Of a stretch of 15,936 nt of DNA, positions 1-6,302 are shown one piece after another (within the stretch, counting starts at the first letter, position 1; the number at the start of each line of letters is the position of its first letter). Origin of the DNA: an uncultured Candidatus Saccharibacteria bacterium. Lineage in GTDB: Bacteria; Patescibacteria; Saccharimonadia; Saccharimonadales; UBA10212. The notes beneath the pieces are model-generated. The model had not been told where the DNA came from. It ran no database searches and worked only from the letters and a program-made list of their open reading frames with translations. The position numbers were made by a program, and so were the translations under genes. The stretch covers positions 1 to 15,936 of the forward strand of contig CAMLDA010000001.1 in the NCBI GenBank assembly GCA_946478715.1, in the 5' to 3' direction.

Positions 1-868
1 GGATACCGAGCGAGATTGATTCGCCCAGCGGCGTACCGAACATCTTTTCGGGCAGCCCCTGCTCATATAGTGCATGACCGACTTCGTGAATCACGGAGCC
101 CAGGCTGACCCAGAAATCATCCTCATCGTACCGGGTGGTAATCCTTACGTCCGTAGGATGGAAATTCGTTGTAAAAGGATGGGGGCTGGCGTCTATGCGG
201 CCGGCGCCGAAATCATAGCCTATATTTTCCGAGACAGTACGGTTAAGCCGCTGTTGGCTTTCCAGTGGGTACTTTCTTTTTGGCAGGGCCGGCTGCGGCT
301 TATCTTTGACTCTGCTTACCAGGCCCTTTAGCTCATCCGCCAAAGGCAGCAGCACGGCATCCAGCTGTTTGGCTGTCATACCGGGCTCGTAAGTGTCCAG
401 CAGAGCGTCATAGGGAGAGTCTTCGTATCCCAGATACTCCGCCTGGCGGCGGCTCATTTCTACGATTTTCTTTAGTTTAGGATTGAATATCGAGAAGTCC
501 GATTTCTGGCGGGCGTCCGCCCAGGCCGAAAAGGCGTGCGCGGTCAGTTTGGTAAATTCCTCCACGAAATCAACGGGGAGCTTTTGTGCCCGCTCCAAGT
601 CCCTTAAGGTTTCACGGACTATGACCTGCTCATCCGGCGACAAATTATCAAACACTCCCGGCTTAGCCAGAGATCTTGCCAGCCTTATCAGTTTGGGATC
701 CGTGGTACGGCGGTGAAGATCGGCGGCCAGTAGCGCGCTTACTTCGCCCCGGATATGATGGGCTTTGGGCGGTAAGTTCACTTCCTGGTCCCAGCTTAAA
801 ACGGCCAGCGCAGAGCCGTACTTAGCAAGGGTCAGCAGCTCGGCTTTAAGCCTATCCGTCTCTTTCAT
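1..868 (-). CDS. M32 family metallocarboxypeptidase (Taq/Pfu carboxypeptidase type), C-terminus outside window
   Basis: Zinc carboxypeptidase expected to release C-terminal amino acids from peptides in the cytoplasm. The first 289 residues are present; M32 enzymes are about 500 long, so the gene runs off the left edge. The N-terminal segment has the family-typical 'LSWDQEVNLPP' (about residues 24-34). The zinc motif HEVGH is at residues 261-265, followed by 'ALYEQGLP' and 'GTPLGESISLGI', the usual M32 continuation. The downstream HES(Q/R)SR ligand motif would lie beyond the edge. The start is ATG at 868, chosen because the family N-terminus aligns there and a TAAAAT box lies 7 bases upstream; no Shine-Dalgarno is seen. 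It diverges from the M1-N-like/M3 operon across a 49-base gap, making three peptidase-related genes side by side. Family assignment is secure; substrate range is unknown. Confidence 0.93.
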   Translation of the reverse strand, partial: MKETDRLKAELLTLAKYGSALAVLSWDQEVNLPPKAHHIRGEVSALLAADLHRRTTDPKLIRLARSLAKPGVFDNLSPDEQVIVRETLRDLERAQKLPVDFVEEFTKLTAHAFSAWADARQKSDFSIFNPKLKKIVEMSRRQAEYLGYEDSPYDALLDTYEPGMTAKQLDAVLLPLADELKGLVSRVKDKPQPALPKRKYPLESQQRLNRTVSENIGYDFGAGRIDASPHPFTTNFHPTDVRITTRYDEDDFWVSLGSVIHEVGHALYEQGLPEKMFGTPLGESISLGI

Positions 869-875
869 CCAGTTT

Positions 876-881
876 ATTTTA
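876..881 (-). promoter_or_regulatory. Putative -10 box for the M32 gene
   Basis: TAAAAT on the minus strand ends 7 bases before the ATG at 868. No convincing -35 is seen at 17-18 bases. A start site about 7 bases after the box would coincide with the start codon (leaderless mRNA); this is inference from spacing. Confidence 0.5.
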
Positions 882-902
882 CTCTAATCCGGCTATGGCT
901 GC

Positions 903-911
903 TGATAAAAT
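903..911 (+). promoter_or_regulatory. Putative extended -10 promoter for the M1-N-like/M3 operon
   Basis: TGA-TAAAAT (TGn extended -10 form) with the box at 906-911, ending 6 bases before the ATG at 918. No clear -35 is seen. The spacing predicts an mRNA beginning at or within one or two bases of the start codon. Confidence 0.5.
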
Positions 912-917
912 CTAGAT

Positions 918-1355
918 ATGGCAAAAAAAGGAGACCCTCTTCACCGCTCGTTCCGCCCGGCAAGCTACAGGCTTGAAGTGTATGGCGGCGGATGCCGGCT
1001 GAAGGTCGCCGGCCTGAAACTGCCGCCTCCGGCCAAACGGATAAGCCTGCACCAGAAAGGGATTAAAGTCAGCGCGGCCGAGGTCGCCAGCATCGATAAG
1101 AAACAATGGAAAAGGCACGAGGTAGTACGCATCAACCATCTGCCGACTTTCGAGCAGGTGCGCTTGCATACGGCAGACGTCATTTATCCAGGCCAGGTGC
1201 GGCTGGTGCTGGAATATCAGCTGCCGGAGCATAAACTGAAGCGTCTTAAAGAAAGTTCCGGAAAACCGCCGCGCGAGCTGATGCCCTCCATCGATGAACA
1301 AATTCCTGGAGACCCGGCCGGGTTTGAGTTAATCTATTTAGATGGCCAAAAATAA
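918..1355 (+). CDS. Stand-alone protein resembling the M1 aminopeptidase N-terminal beta-domain
   Basis: 145 residues, no signal peptide or membrane segment. The sequence follows the M1 (aminopeptidase N) N-terminal saddle domain: 'FRPASYRLEV' near residue 12, 'ISLHQKGIKVSAAEV' (residues about 42-56), 'VRLHTADVIYPGQVRLVLEY' split around residues 81-100, and near the end 'PRELMPSIDE' followed by 'AGFEL', matching the family's R-x-x-(F/M)P-x-x-DEP...A-x-F-x-L segment just before the catalytic domain. The catalytic half (GAMEN, HExxH) is absent, and no M1 remnant follows. Instead the next gene, an M3 peptidase, starts inside this one with a 14-base overlap, suggesting translational coupling. Function is unknown; an accessory, substrate-binding or scaffolding role for the neighbouring peptidase is inference. 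A relic of a decayed M1 gene is possible, but the frame is intact. Domain identity comes from motif recall, not a search. Confidence 0.75.
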   Translation: MAKKGDPLHRSFRPASYRLEVYGGGCRLKVAGLKLPPPAKRISLHQKGIKVSAAEVASIDKKQWKRHEVVRINHLPTFEQVRLHTADVIYPGQVRLVLEYQLPEHKLKRLKESSGKPPRELMPSIDEQIPGDPAGFELIYLDGQK

Positions 1356-3045
1356 CAGCTATTTGCATTATCCCGACCGGCCGGCGAAACTGACAGCCGC
1401 TTTTGCCCGGCGTGAATACCAGAAGCTCGTGGACCGGATAGAACCTGCCGAAAAGTCGGACAAGCCGGACTCATGGCTCAGGCTATTCGCGGATTGGGAC
1501 GCGCTGTCAAGCTATATCGGCAGTGAAGCCGCCAGGGTTTATTACAAATACACCCAGGATATGAGCGATAAGGAGCTGGAAGCCCGCGACCGTTATTTTT
1601 CAGAGAAAATATCTCCGGCGATATCCAAGCTTAATTACGCCCTTTCGAAAGCTTTTCTAGCCAGCCGCCACAAGCAAGCGATAGCGAAGCGGTTCGGCGG
1701 CCAGCTTATACCTATGTACGAGACAGCTATCATCCCGATGGACCCGGTGAACACTGAGCTGAGCGTAAGGCTAAGCCTTCTGGATAATGAATACCGCAAG
1801 CTGACGGCCCAGGCATCCGTTAAGGTCCGAGGTGAGAAAATGAACCTTTACAAGGCCAGGAGCTTATTATTTTCCAGCGATGAGCCGCTCCGAAAAGAAG
1901 CTTACCGGGCCAGCGGCGATTGGTTCATAGCGAACCATAAGAAGCTGGCGGATATCTTTGATAAGATGGTCGGCTTCCGGGAGCAAATGGCCAAGAATGT
2001 CCGCCTGGACAGCTACGTGGATTTTGCCTATAAAAGCCGGGGGCGCCAAGGTTACGGGCGGAAGGATGTAGAGAAATTCCGCGAGCTGGTCTTAAAATAT
2101 CTTGTCCCGCTGAATGAAGCGGCAATGAATAAGCAGGCGGCCTCTTTAGGGAAAAAAGAACTGAAACCCTGGGACGTCTTTTACAAGCCGCTGCTTACGG
2201 TTCCGAGCGGTTCGGTCCCGGTAGAGACCCAGATCCAAAAGGCTCAGGCTTTGTTTGAAAAGGTTTCTCCCAAGCTTGCCAGGCACTTCAAATATATGAG
2301 CGAGAACGGTCTAGTAGACCTGGAGACCCGGCCGAATAAGCAGGGTGGCGCCTATTGTATTGATTTTTCAGATGAAGGCAAAGCGGCTATCTTATGCAAT
2401 TCAACCGGTGATCCCGACGATATCAGAACCCTGACCCACGAAATGGGCCATGCTTTCCAAAAATGGGAAAGCAACGTTATAGAGCTGACCGACCTGCAGT
2501 GGGGCACCGCCGAACTGGCCGAAGTCTACTCAATGGGCATGGAATTCCTATCGCTGCCTTTCATGGAAATATTCTTCGATAAGGATAACTCCCGTAAATT
2601 CGCGCTCGATAAATGGTTCGATAGCGTTTATACCATCTGCTACGTATGCGTAGTAGACGAATTCCAGCACTGGGTATACGACAACCCCGGTGTTTCGCCG
2701 GCTGAACGCGACGAGGCCTGGACCGGGATTTATTCAAAATACCTGCCGGCCATCGACTTCAAAGGCGCGGAGAAGTACAGGAACGTCCGCTGGTACGGCC
2801 AGGGGCATATATTTTCATCGCCTTTCTACTATATCGATTACGCTTTGGCTGAACTCTGCGCCATGCAGATAGGCCTGTTAAGTGAAAAGGATTATCAGAA
2901 AACAGTCAGAATGTACCTTAAGATGTGCAAACTGGGCGGCACCAAAAGCTTCCTAGAAGCCGTGAATTATGCGGGGATGCGCAGTCCTTTCAGCGAAAAA
3001 CTCATCAAAGATATCGCCGGACACGTCGAAAGCGTCCTAGTCTAG
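1342..3045 (+). CDS. M3 family oligoendopeptidase (PepF-like zinc metallopeptidase)
   Basis: 567 residues, a normal length for M3B oligoendopeptidases, which cleave short peptides in the cytoplasm. The zinc motif HEMGH is at residues 366-370, with the third ligand expected at Glu394 in 'ELAEVYSMGMEF', 28 residues after the first His, the usual M3 spacing. The substrate-site segment 'GQGHIFSSPFYYIDYALAEL' begins at residue 486 (His489, Tyr496, Tyr497, Tyr500). No signal peptide is seen. The ATG at 1342 lies inside the preceding gene (14-base overlap) without an evident Shine-Dalgarno, so translation is probably coupled. The 3' end overlaps the convergent yraN by 9 bases, leaving no room for a terminator between them. 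It likely helps recycle peptides alongside the divergent M32 carboxypeptidase. Family assignment is strong. Confidence 0.95.
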   Translation: MAKNNSYLHYPDRPAKLTAAFARREYQKLVDRIEPAEKSDKPDSWLRLFADWDALSSYIGSEAARVYYKYTQDMSDKELEARDRYFSEKISPAISKLNYALSKAFLASRHKQAIAKRFGGQLIPMYETAIIPMDPVNTELSVRLSLLDNEYRKLTAQASVKVRGEKMNLYKARSLLFSSDEPLRKEAYRASGDWFIANHKKLADIFDKMVGFREQMAKNVRLDSYVDFAYKSRGRQGYGRKDVEKFRELVLKYLVPLNEAAMNKQAASLGKKELKPWDVFYKPLLTVPSGSVPVETQIQKAQALFEKVSPKLARHFKYMSENGLVDLETRPNKQGGAYCIDFSDEGKAAILCNSTGDPDDIRTLTHEMGHAFQKWESNVIELTDLQWGTAELAEVYSMGMEFLSLPFMEIFFDKDNSRKFALDKWFDSVYTICYVCVVDEFQHWVYDNPGVSPAERDEAWTGIYSKYLPAIDFKGAEKYRNVRWYGQGHIFSSPFYYIDYALAELCAMQIGLLSEKDYQKTVRMYLKMCKLGGTKSFLEAVNYAGMRSPFSEKLIKDIAGHVESVLV

Positions 3046-3381
3046 TTCTATCAGCCTTATCTCTTCGCAATCAGCGCCTGATACGGCAGCGGCCATCAGC
3101 CGGTAGTCGCCCGCCCAGCCGTTAGCCTGGCACCACACCTGTGCGGCGAATACCATCTTGCGCAGCTTCTGCGGGGTTATATATTCGAAACCATCCCCCT
3201 GGAACTCGTCCCGCCGGTATTTTACCTCTATAAAATAAACTATGCCGTTTTTCCGGGTCACGATATCAATCTCGCAGACTTTGGTTTTCCAGTTGCGGCC
3301 TATCACTTCAAAGCCTTCCTGGCCCAAAAGTTCAGCTACTACAGACTCGGCTTTTTGTCCTTGCTCTGTCGTTTTGATAAT
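3037..3381 (-). CDS. yraN: UPF0102 YraN family endonuclease-fold protein, apparently with an ATT start codon
   Basis: Small RecB/Mrr-like nuclease-fold protein of unsettled function, often next to rnhB and rplS as here. The PD-(D/E)xK-type core is visible: Glu37-Ile-Asp39, then Glu52-Val-Lys54 in 'IVYFIEVKYRRD'. The first canonical start in frame is TTG at 3327, but family homology continues upstream of it: 'TEQGQKAESVVAELL' fits the usual G-x-x-(A/G)E-x-x-A-x-x-L helix that precedes 'GFEVIGRNW'. Between the in-frame stop at 3394-3396 and that TTG there is no ATG, GTG or TTG. ATT at 3381 has GGAG six bases upstream, follows the rnhB stop by one base, and gives 114 residues, the normal size. 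I therefore chose ATT. The alternative is a truncated protein from TTG, or a sequencing change of ATG to ATT. The 3' end overlaps the convergent M3 gene by 9 bases. Confidence 0.85.
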   Translation of the reverse strand: MIKTTEQGQKAESVVAELLGQEGFEVIGRNWKTKVCEIDIVTRKNGIVYFIEVKYRRDEFQGDGFEYITPQKLRKMVFAAQVWCQANGWAGDYRLMAAAVSGADCEEIRLIELD

Positions 3382-3382
3382 T

Positions 3383-3946
3383 TTAGACTCCGCTTAAGCT
3401 GGCCACCGGCAGAAACGACTGTCGATGCACGTATTTAAGCGCGCCGTATCGCTGAAGCGCAAGCATGTGCGCTTTGGTGCCGTAGCCCACATGATTCTCA
3501 AAACTGTAAGACGGGTATTTCTTGGCCAGCTCCAGCATGAAGCGGTCACGGCTGACTTTGGCGATGATACTGGCCGCCGAAACAATCGGCAGCGAATTAT
3601 CAGCTTTTATGACAGTTTGGGCCCCGCGGTATTTATGGGGCAGATAATTAAAATTCCCGTCCAGGATGATTTCTTCGGTTTCGGCGGCCCCCAGCGCCTT
3701 TAAGGCGCGGGCCGCTCCCAGTTTTAAAGCTTTAGACAAGCCCAGCCTATCGATTTCCGAACATTTAACCCAGCCCTCGCCCCATTCGCAGCAGATACTT
3801 AACAAGTTAAGTATTTCTTCCCTTCGTTTCCTCGATAATAACTTTGAATCTCTCAGCCCTTCTGGCAATTCTGACTTCGCCCGAGCTGCCACGACCAGCA
3901 GCGGCCCCGCCAAGCATCCTCTGCCCACCTCATCAACACCGATCAT
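3383..3946 (-). CDS. rnhB: Ribonuclease HII
   Basis: Cleaves RNA in RNA:DNA hybrids, including single ribonucleotides and Okazaki primers. 187 residues. The DEDD metal-binding set is complete: Asp5-Glu6 in 'IGVDEVGRGCLAGP', Asp96 in 'ILDGNFNYLP' and Asp116 in 'IKADNSLPIVSAASIIAKVSRD'. Family-typical 'LRDSKLLS' and the C-terminal 'NHVGYGTKAHMLALQRYG' are also present. The ATG at 3946 directly precedes the IGVDEVGRG motif and lies 6 bases after a TATAAT box. The gene is first in an rnhB-yraN pair (one-base gap) and is separated from rplS by a strong terminator. Residues 45-51 (ILNLLSI) are encoded by one copy of the palindromic repeat shared with gatB; it does not appear to add residues relative to the family. 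Confidence 0.97.
   Translation of the reverse strand: MIGVDEVGRGCLAGPLLVVAARAKSELPEGLRDSKLLSRKRREEILNLLSICCEWGEGWVKCSEIDRLGLSKALKLGAARALKALGAAETEEIILDGNFNYLPHKYRGAQTVIKADNSLPIVSAASIIAKVSRDRFMLELAKKYPSYSFENHVGYGTKAHMLALQRYGALKYVHRQSFLPVASLSGV
3795..3818. repeat. Intragenic palindromic repeat, copy 1 (inside rnhB)
   Basis: Perfect 9-base inverted repeat ATACTTAAC-AA-GTTAAGTAT (3795-3814) followed by TTCT. The whole 24-base segment is identical to the reverse complement of 12724-12747 inside gatB. It encodes rnhB residues Ile45-Ile51. No other copy was found in the window by eye. Confidence 0.85.
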
Positions 3947-3952
3947 AAATAA

Positions 3953-3958
3953 ATTATA
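3953..3958 (-). promoter_or_regulatory. Putative -10 box (TATAAT) for rnhB-yraN
   Basis: Consensus TATAAT on the minus strand ends 6 bases before the rnhB ATG, preceded by TTGTAGGC. It starts only a few bases after the T-tract of the rplS terminator; any -35 contact would fall in the terminator stem and shows no consensus. Confidence 0.65.
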
Positions 3959-3964
3959 GCCTAC

Positions 3965-4004
3965 AAAAAAACCGCCGGACGGCGGCTTCCGCGCCCGGCG
4001 GTTT
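3965..4004 (-). terminator. Intrinsic terminator of rplS
   Basis: Reading the minus strand, a 10-bp stem with arms AAACCGCCGG (4004-3995) and CCGGCGGTTT (3978-3969) flanks a GC-rich 16-base loop that could pair internally. A run of seven T (3971-3965) follows. It lies 2 bases after the rplS stop codon. Confidence 0.9.
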
Positions 4005-4006
4005 GA

Positions 4007-4594
4007 TTACTCTTTGTTCTGGCCGGCGGCCGGGCCTTCGGCTTCGGCGCGCTCTTTTGGCTGGTTCTCGATTTTCTCGGCTTCCGACTTCGGTTCTTCG
4101 GCTGTAGCGGCGGCGGCTTCGGCCTCCAGCTCTTCTTTTTCAGCTTTAGCGGCGGCCGGATCATAAGCTTCTACCTGTTCTTCGTGAATACGCTCCTCTT
4201 CGGCTTCGGCGGCTTTATCGTGAATGGCATTTACGGCCTCCCTGTCGAAGTCGACTCCGCTCAAGCGCGCGCTTTTACCTGTAAGCTGGCGCATGTAGGT
4301 AAGGTAGTTGCGGCGTACTTTGCTGCGGCGGACCACCTCTACCTTAAGGATATTCGGCGAGTGAATCAAAAATGACTTTTCCACGCCTATGCCGCTGGCG
4401 ATGCGGCGGACGGTGAAAGTACTTGTCAGGCTGTCTTTGCGGCTGGCTTTGATGACTAGGCCTTCGAAAACCTGGATGCGCTCCTTGCCGCCTTCGCGGA
4501 TCTTTTGGTGGACGCGAACAGTATCACCGCTGCGTACATCAACGACGGCTTTTTTCTTCTGATTATCAGATACTCTCTTAGCGACACTTTCCAT
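4007..4594 (-). CDS. rplS: Large ribosomal subunit protein bL19 with long acidic C-terminal extension
   Basis: 50S protein at the subunit interface. Residues about 1-112 are the bL19 core: 'VRSGDTVRVHQKIREGGKERIQ' interrupted around residue 35, 'QVFEGLVIKASRKDSLTSTF', 'RRIASGIGVEKSF', 'HSPNILKVEVVRRSKVRRNYLTYMRQLTGKSARL'-type segment at about residues 79-111. bL19 is normally about 115 residues; this one has 195. The extra roughly 80 residues are Ala/Glu/Lys-rich, strongly acidic, without hydrophobic segments and probably disordered. It has its own promoter (TTGCTT-17-TAAACT) and terminator, so it is probably monocistronic here. Core identity is certain; the tail's role is unknown. Confidence 0.97.
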   Translation of the reverse strand: MESVAKRVSDNQKKKAVVDVRSGDTVRVHQKIREGGKERIQVFEGLVIKASRKDSLTSTFTVRRIASGIGVEKSFLIHSPNILKVEVVRRSKVRRNYLTYMRQLTGKSARLSGVDFDREAVNAIHDKAAEAEEERIHEEQVEAYDPAAAKAEKEELEAEAAAATAEEPKSEAEKIENQPKERAEAEGPAAGQNKE

Positions 4595-4604
4595 AGTCTG
4601 ATAA

Positions 4605-4633
4605 AGTTTACACTAATTTAACACCTTAAGCAA
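4605..4633 (-). promoter_or_regulatory. Putative sigma70-type promoter of rplS
   Basis: -35 TTGCTT (4633-4628), 17-base spacer, -10 TAAACT (4610-4605), then 10 bases to the ATG at 4594. Predicted leader is only about 3-4 bases. The -35 lies almost directly after the preceding ATPase gene's stop. Confidence 0.65.
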
Positions 4634-4638
4634 GCCTC

Positions 4639-6234
4639 CTAACCGGCTACGCGGTAGACTTCTTCTATCGTGGTTACCCCGGCTATGGCTTTGAGTACAC
4701 CGTCCTGGAGCATGGTCAGCATGCCATCCTTGACTGCCTGCGATTCCAGGGCTTCGGCCGTAACCTGGGCCGGAGGCAGCTTTAACAGCTGCTGGACGCC
4801 GGCTGTCATCTGCAGCTGTTCACGGATGGCCAGCTGGCCGCTGAAGCCGAAAGGGTTATCAGCAGAGCTGCCGGGCTTATATAAGGTCGCGTTATCCACG
4901 TCCGGGCGCTCCAAACCGTCAGGAAGATTATTGATGACTTCTTTAAGTTTAGCTTTTAGGGCTTCGTCGGGCTGATAAGCCTGCTTTGTCTTATCGTCAA
5001 GCCGCCGGACCAGACGCTGCGCCATTATCAGATGGATGGCGCTGGCGAATAGAGGATTCGAACCGACCATATCCATAAGCCTGGTCAGAGCCGCGGATGC
5101 GCTGCCGGCATGAAAGGTGCTAAGGACAAGGTGGCCTGTCAGCGCCCCCTGCAGGGCGGTCTTGGCCGTATCCTCGTCTCTTATTTCACCTACCATGACC
5201 ACATCGGGGTCCAGCCGCAGGACCGCCCGTAACCTTTCGGCGAAATCATGGCTCTCCAGCTGGCCGGCCACCGGTATCTGAATTACGCCCGGCAAATTGT
5301 ATTCCACCGGGTCCTCCAGGGTTATTATTTTCCTTTCGGGACTGTTTAACGTGTTAATCAGGGAGTACAGGGTAGTGGTCTTGCCCGAGCCGGTCGGCCC
5401 CACTACCAGAACCATGCCTGTCGGATGCTGGATGATATCGTCCACAACCGAGGCTTCTTTAGGGCTCAGCCCCAGCTTATCGAGTTTAAGCATCTGAAGG
5501 TCCATGTTAAATAACCTCATCACCGCGTCCATGCCGTACACGGTAGGGACGGTTTCCACCCTTAGATTTACGGTGACCTCTTCACCGGTGGCCAGCTTGT
5601 ACGCGCGGCTGATATGCCCGGTCTGAGGATCCGGCGACTCGGCATAAACGTTGGCGGCGCTGGCCAGGCTGGCGCTGAAGTGGTGGTACTTGTCGTGGCT
5701 GATGTAAGCGACCGGGTGGAGTACGCCGTGTACCCGGAACCGCACCCGGACATTCTCTTTCTGGCATTCCAGGTGGATATCGCTGGCTTTCAGCTGGTAA
5801 GCCTGCTGCACCAGGTAGGCTAGCATGTCATCCGGCCTGACCTGCTCAAGGGTGGCGCTGACCTCGTCTATCAGATTATCCGACTGCTGCCCGGTAAGGC
5901 TTATATCTTCATATTCCACCTTTTTTGGAGGGTCATACAGAGACATATACTCCCCGTAACCGCTGTCGGAGATGAGCGAGAAGTTCAGGCGCTGGTCGGT
6001 AAAACGGGCTTTCAGGCTGTTAATCGTCTGCTGTGAAGTAGTGGTAATGATTCCGAAATGTATGTTGTGCTCATCGGCAACGAGCGGCACCACCTTATAG
6101 TCATACATCTCCTGGGTGCTCAGGATATTCTTGTACAGCTGCTTCTGCAGCTTGGATGAATCCACGTAATTCAGGCCCAGTAGCTGGGCCCTCTGAGCAG
6201 CCGTCGCTTCTTCTTGGGCCCTGACGTCATGCAT
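4639..6234 (-). CDS. GspE/PilB-type assembly ATPase (type IV pilus / type II secretion family), lacking the tetracysteine
   Basis: Cytoplasmic hexameric ATPase that would power pilus extension or pseudopilus assembly at the inner face of the membrane. 531 residues. The N-terminus has an MshEN-like segment ('AQLLGLNYVD', 'YKVVPLVADE'). Then come the N2 domain 'ASDIHLECQKENVRVRFRVHG', Walker A GPTGSGKT at residues 279-286, the Asp box 'ITLEDPVEYNLPGVIQIPV', Walker B/'LRLDPDVVMVGEIRDEDTA', and the His box 'LTGHLVLSTFHAGSA'. Where PilB/GspE usually carry two CxxC zinc pairs after 'QRLVRRL', the sequence reads DDKTKQAY with no cysteines. Start ATG at 6234 has AGGAT abutting it (too close for a good Shine-Dalgarno) and a TTGAGC-17-TATTAT promoter. 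No other pilus genes are in the window. PilB is favoured over GspE from the lineage, but this is inference. Confidence 0.93.
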   Translation of the reverse strand: MHDVRAQEEATAAQRAQLLGLNYVDSSKLQKQLYKNILSTQEMYDYKVVPLVADEHNIHFGIITTTSQQTINSLKARFTDQRLNFSLISDSGYGEYMSLYDPPKKVEYEDISLTGQQSDNLIDEVSATLEQVRPDDMLAYLVQQAYQLKASDIHLECQKENVRVRFRVHGVLHPVAYISHDKYHHFSASLASAANVYAESPDPQTGHISRAYKLATGEEVTVNLRVETVPTVYGMDAVMRLFNMDLQMLKLDKLGLSPKEASVVDDIIQHPTGMVLVVGPTGSGKTTTLYSLINTLNSPERKIITLEDPVEYNLPGVIQIPVAGQLESHDFAERLRAVLRLDPDVVMVGEIRDEDTAKTALQGALTGHLVLSTFHAGSASAALTRLMDMVGSNPLFASAIHLIMAQRLVRRLDDKTKQAYQPDEALKAKLKEVINNLPDGLERPDVDNATLYKPGSSADNPFGFSGQLAIREQLQMTAGVQQLLKLPPAQVTAEALESQAVKDGMLTMLQDGVLKAIAGVTTIEEVYRVAG

Positions 6235-6256
6235 ATCCTAATTAAAACATAAGCGG

Positions 6257-6285
6257 ATAATAAGAGGTAGACTGCCGGGGCTCAA
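6257..6285 (-). promoter_or_regulatory. Putative sigma70-type promoter of the GspE/PilB-type gene
   Basis: -35 TTGAGC (6285-6280), exactly 17 bases, -10 TATTAT (6262-6257). The -10 ends 22 bases before the ATG at 6234, so this gene would have a leader of roughly 15 bases, longer than those of its neighbours. It is back to back with the spoU promoter region. Confidence 0.6.
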
Positions 6286-6290
6286 CCGCT

Positions 6291-6296
6291 TAAACT
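6291..6296 (+). promoter_or_regulatory. Putative -10 box for the SpoU-family gene
   Basis: TAAACT ends 6 bases before the ATG at 6303. No convincing -35. Weaker match than the TATAAT boxes, but it has the same close spacing to the start codon. Confidence 0.4.
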
Positions 6297-6302
6297 TCTG
6301 GT

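Noticed and set aside
912..1301. 129-codon open frame on the minus strand opposite the M1-N-like gene.
   Set aside because: Shadow of a frame with better family match on the plus strand; no promoter-like box or recognisable motif.
3037..3327. yraN starting at TTG 3327 (96 residues).
   Set aside because: It would remove a conserved N-terminal helix and has no Shine-Dalgarno; the ATT at 3381 explains homology, spacing and length better.
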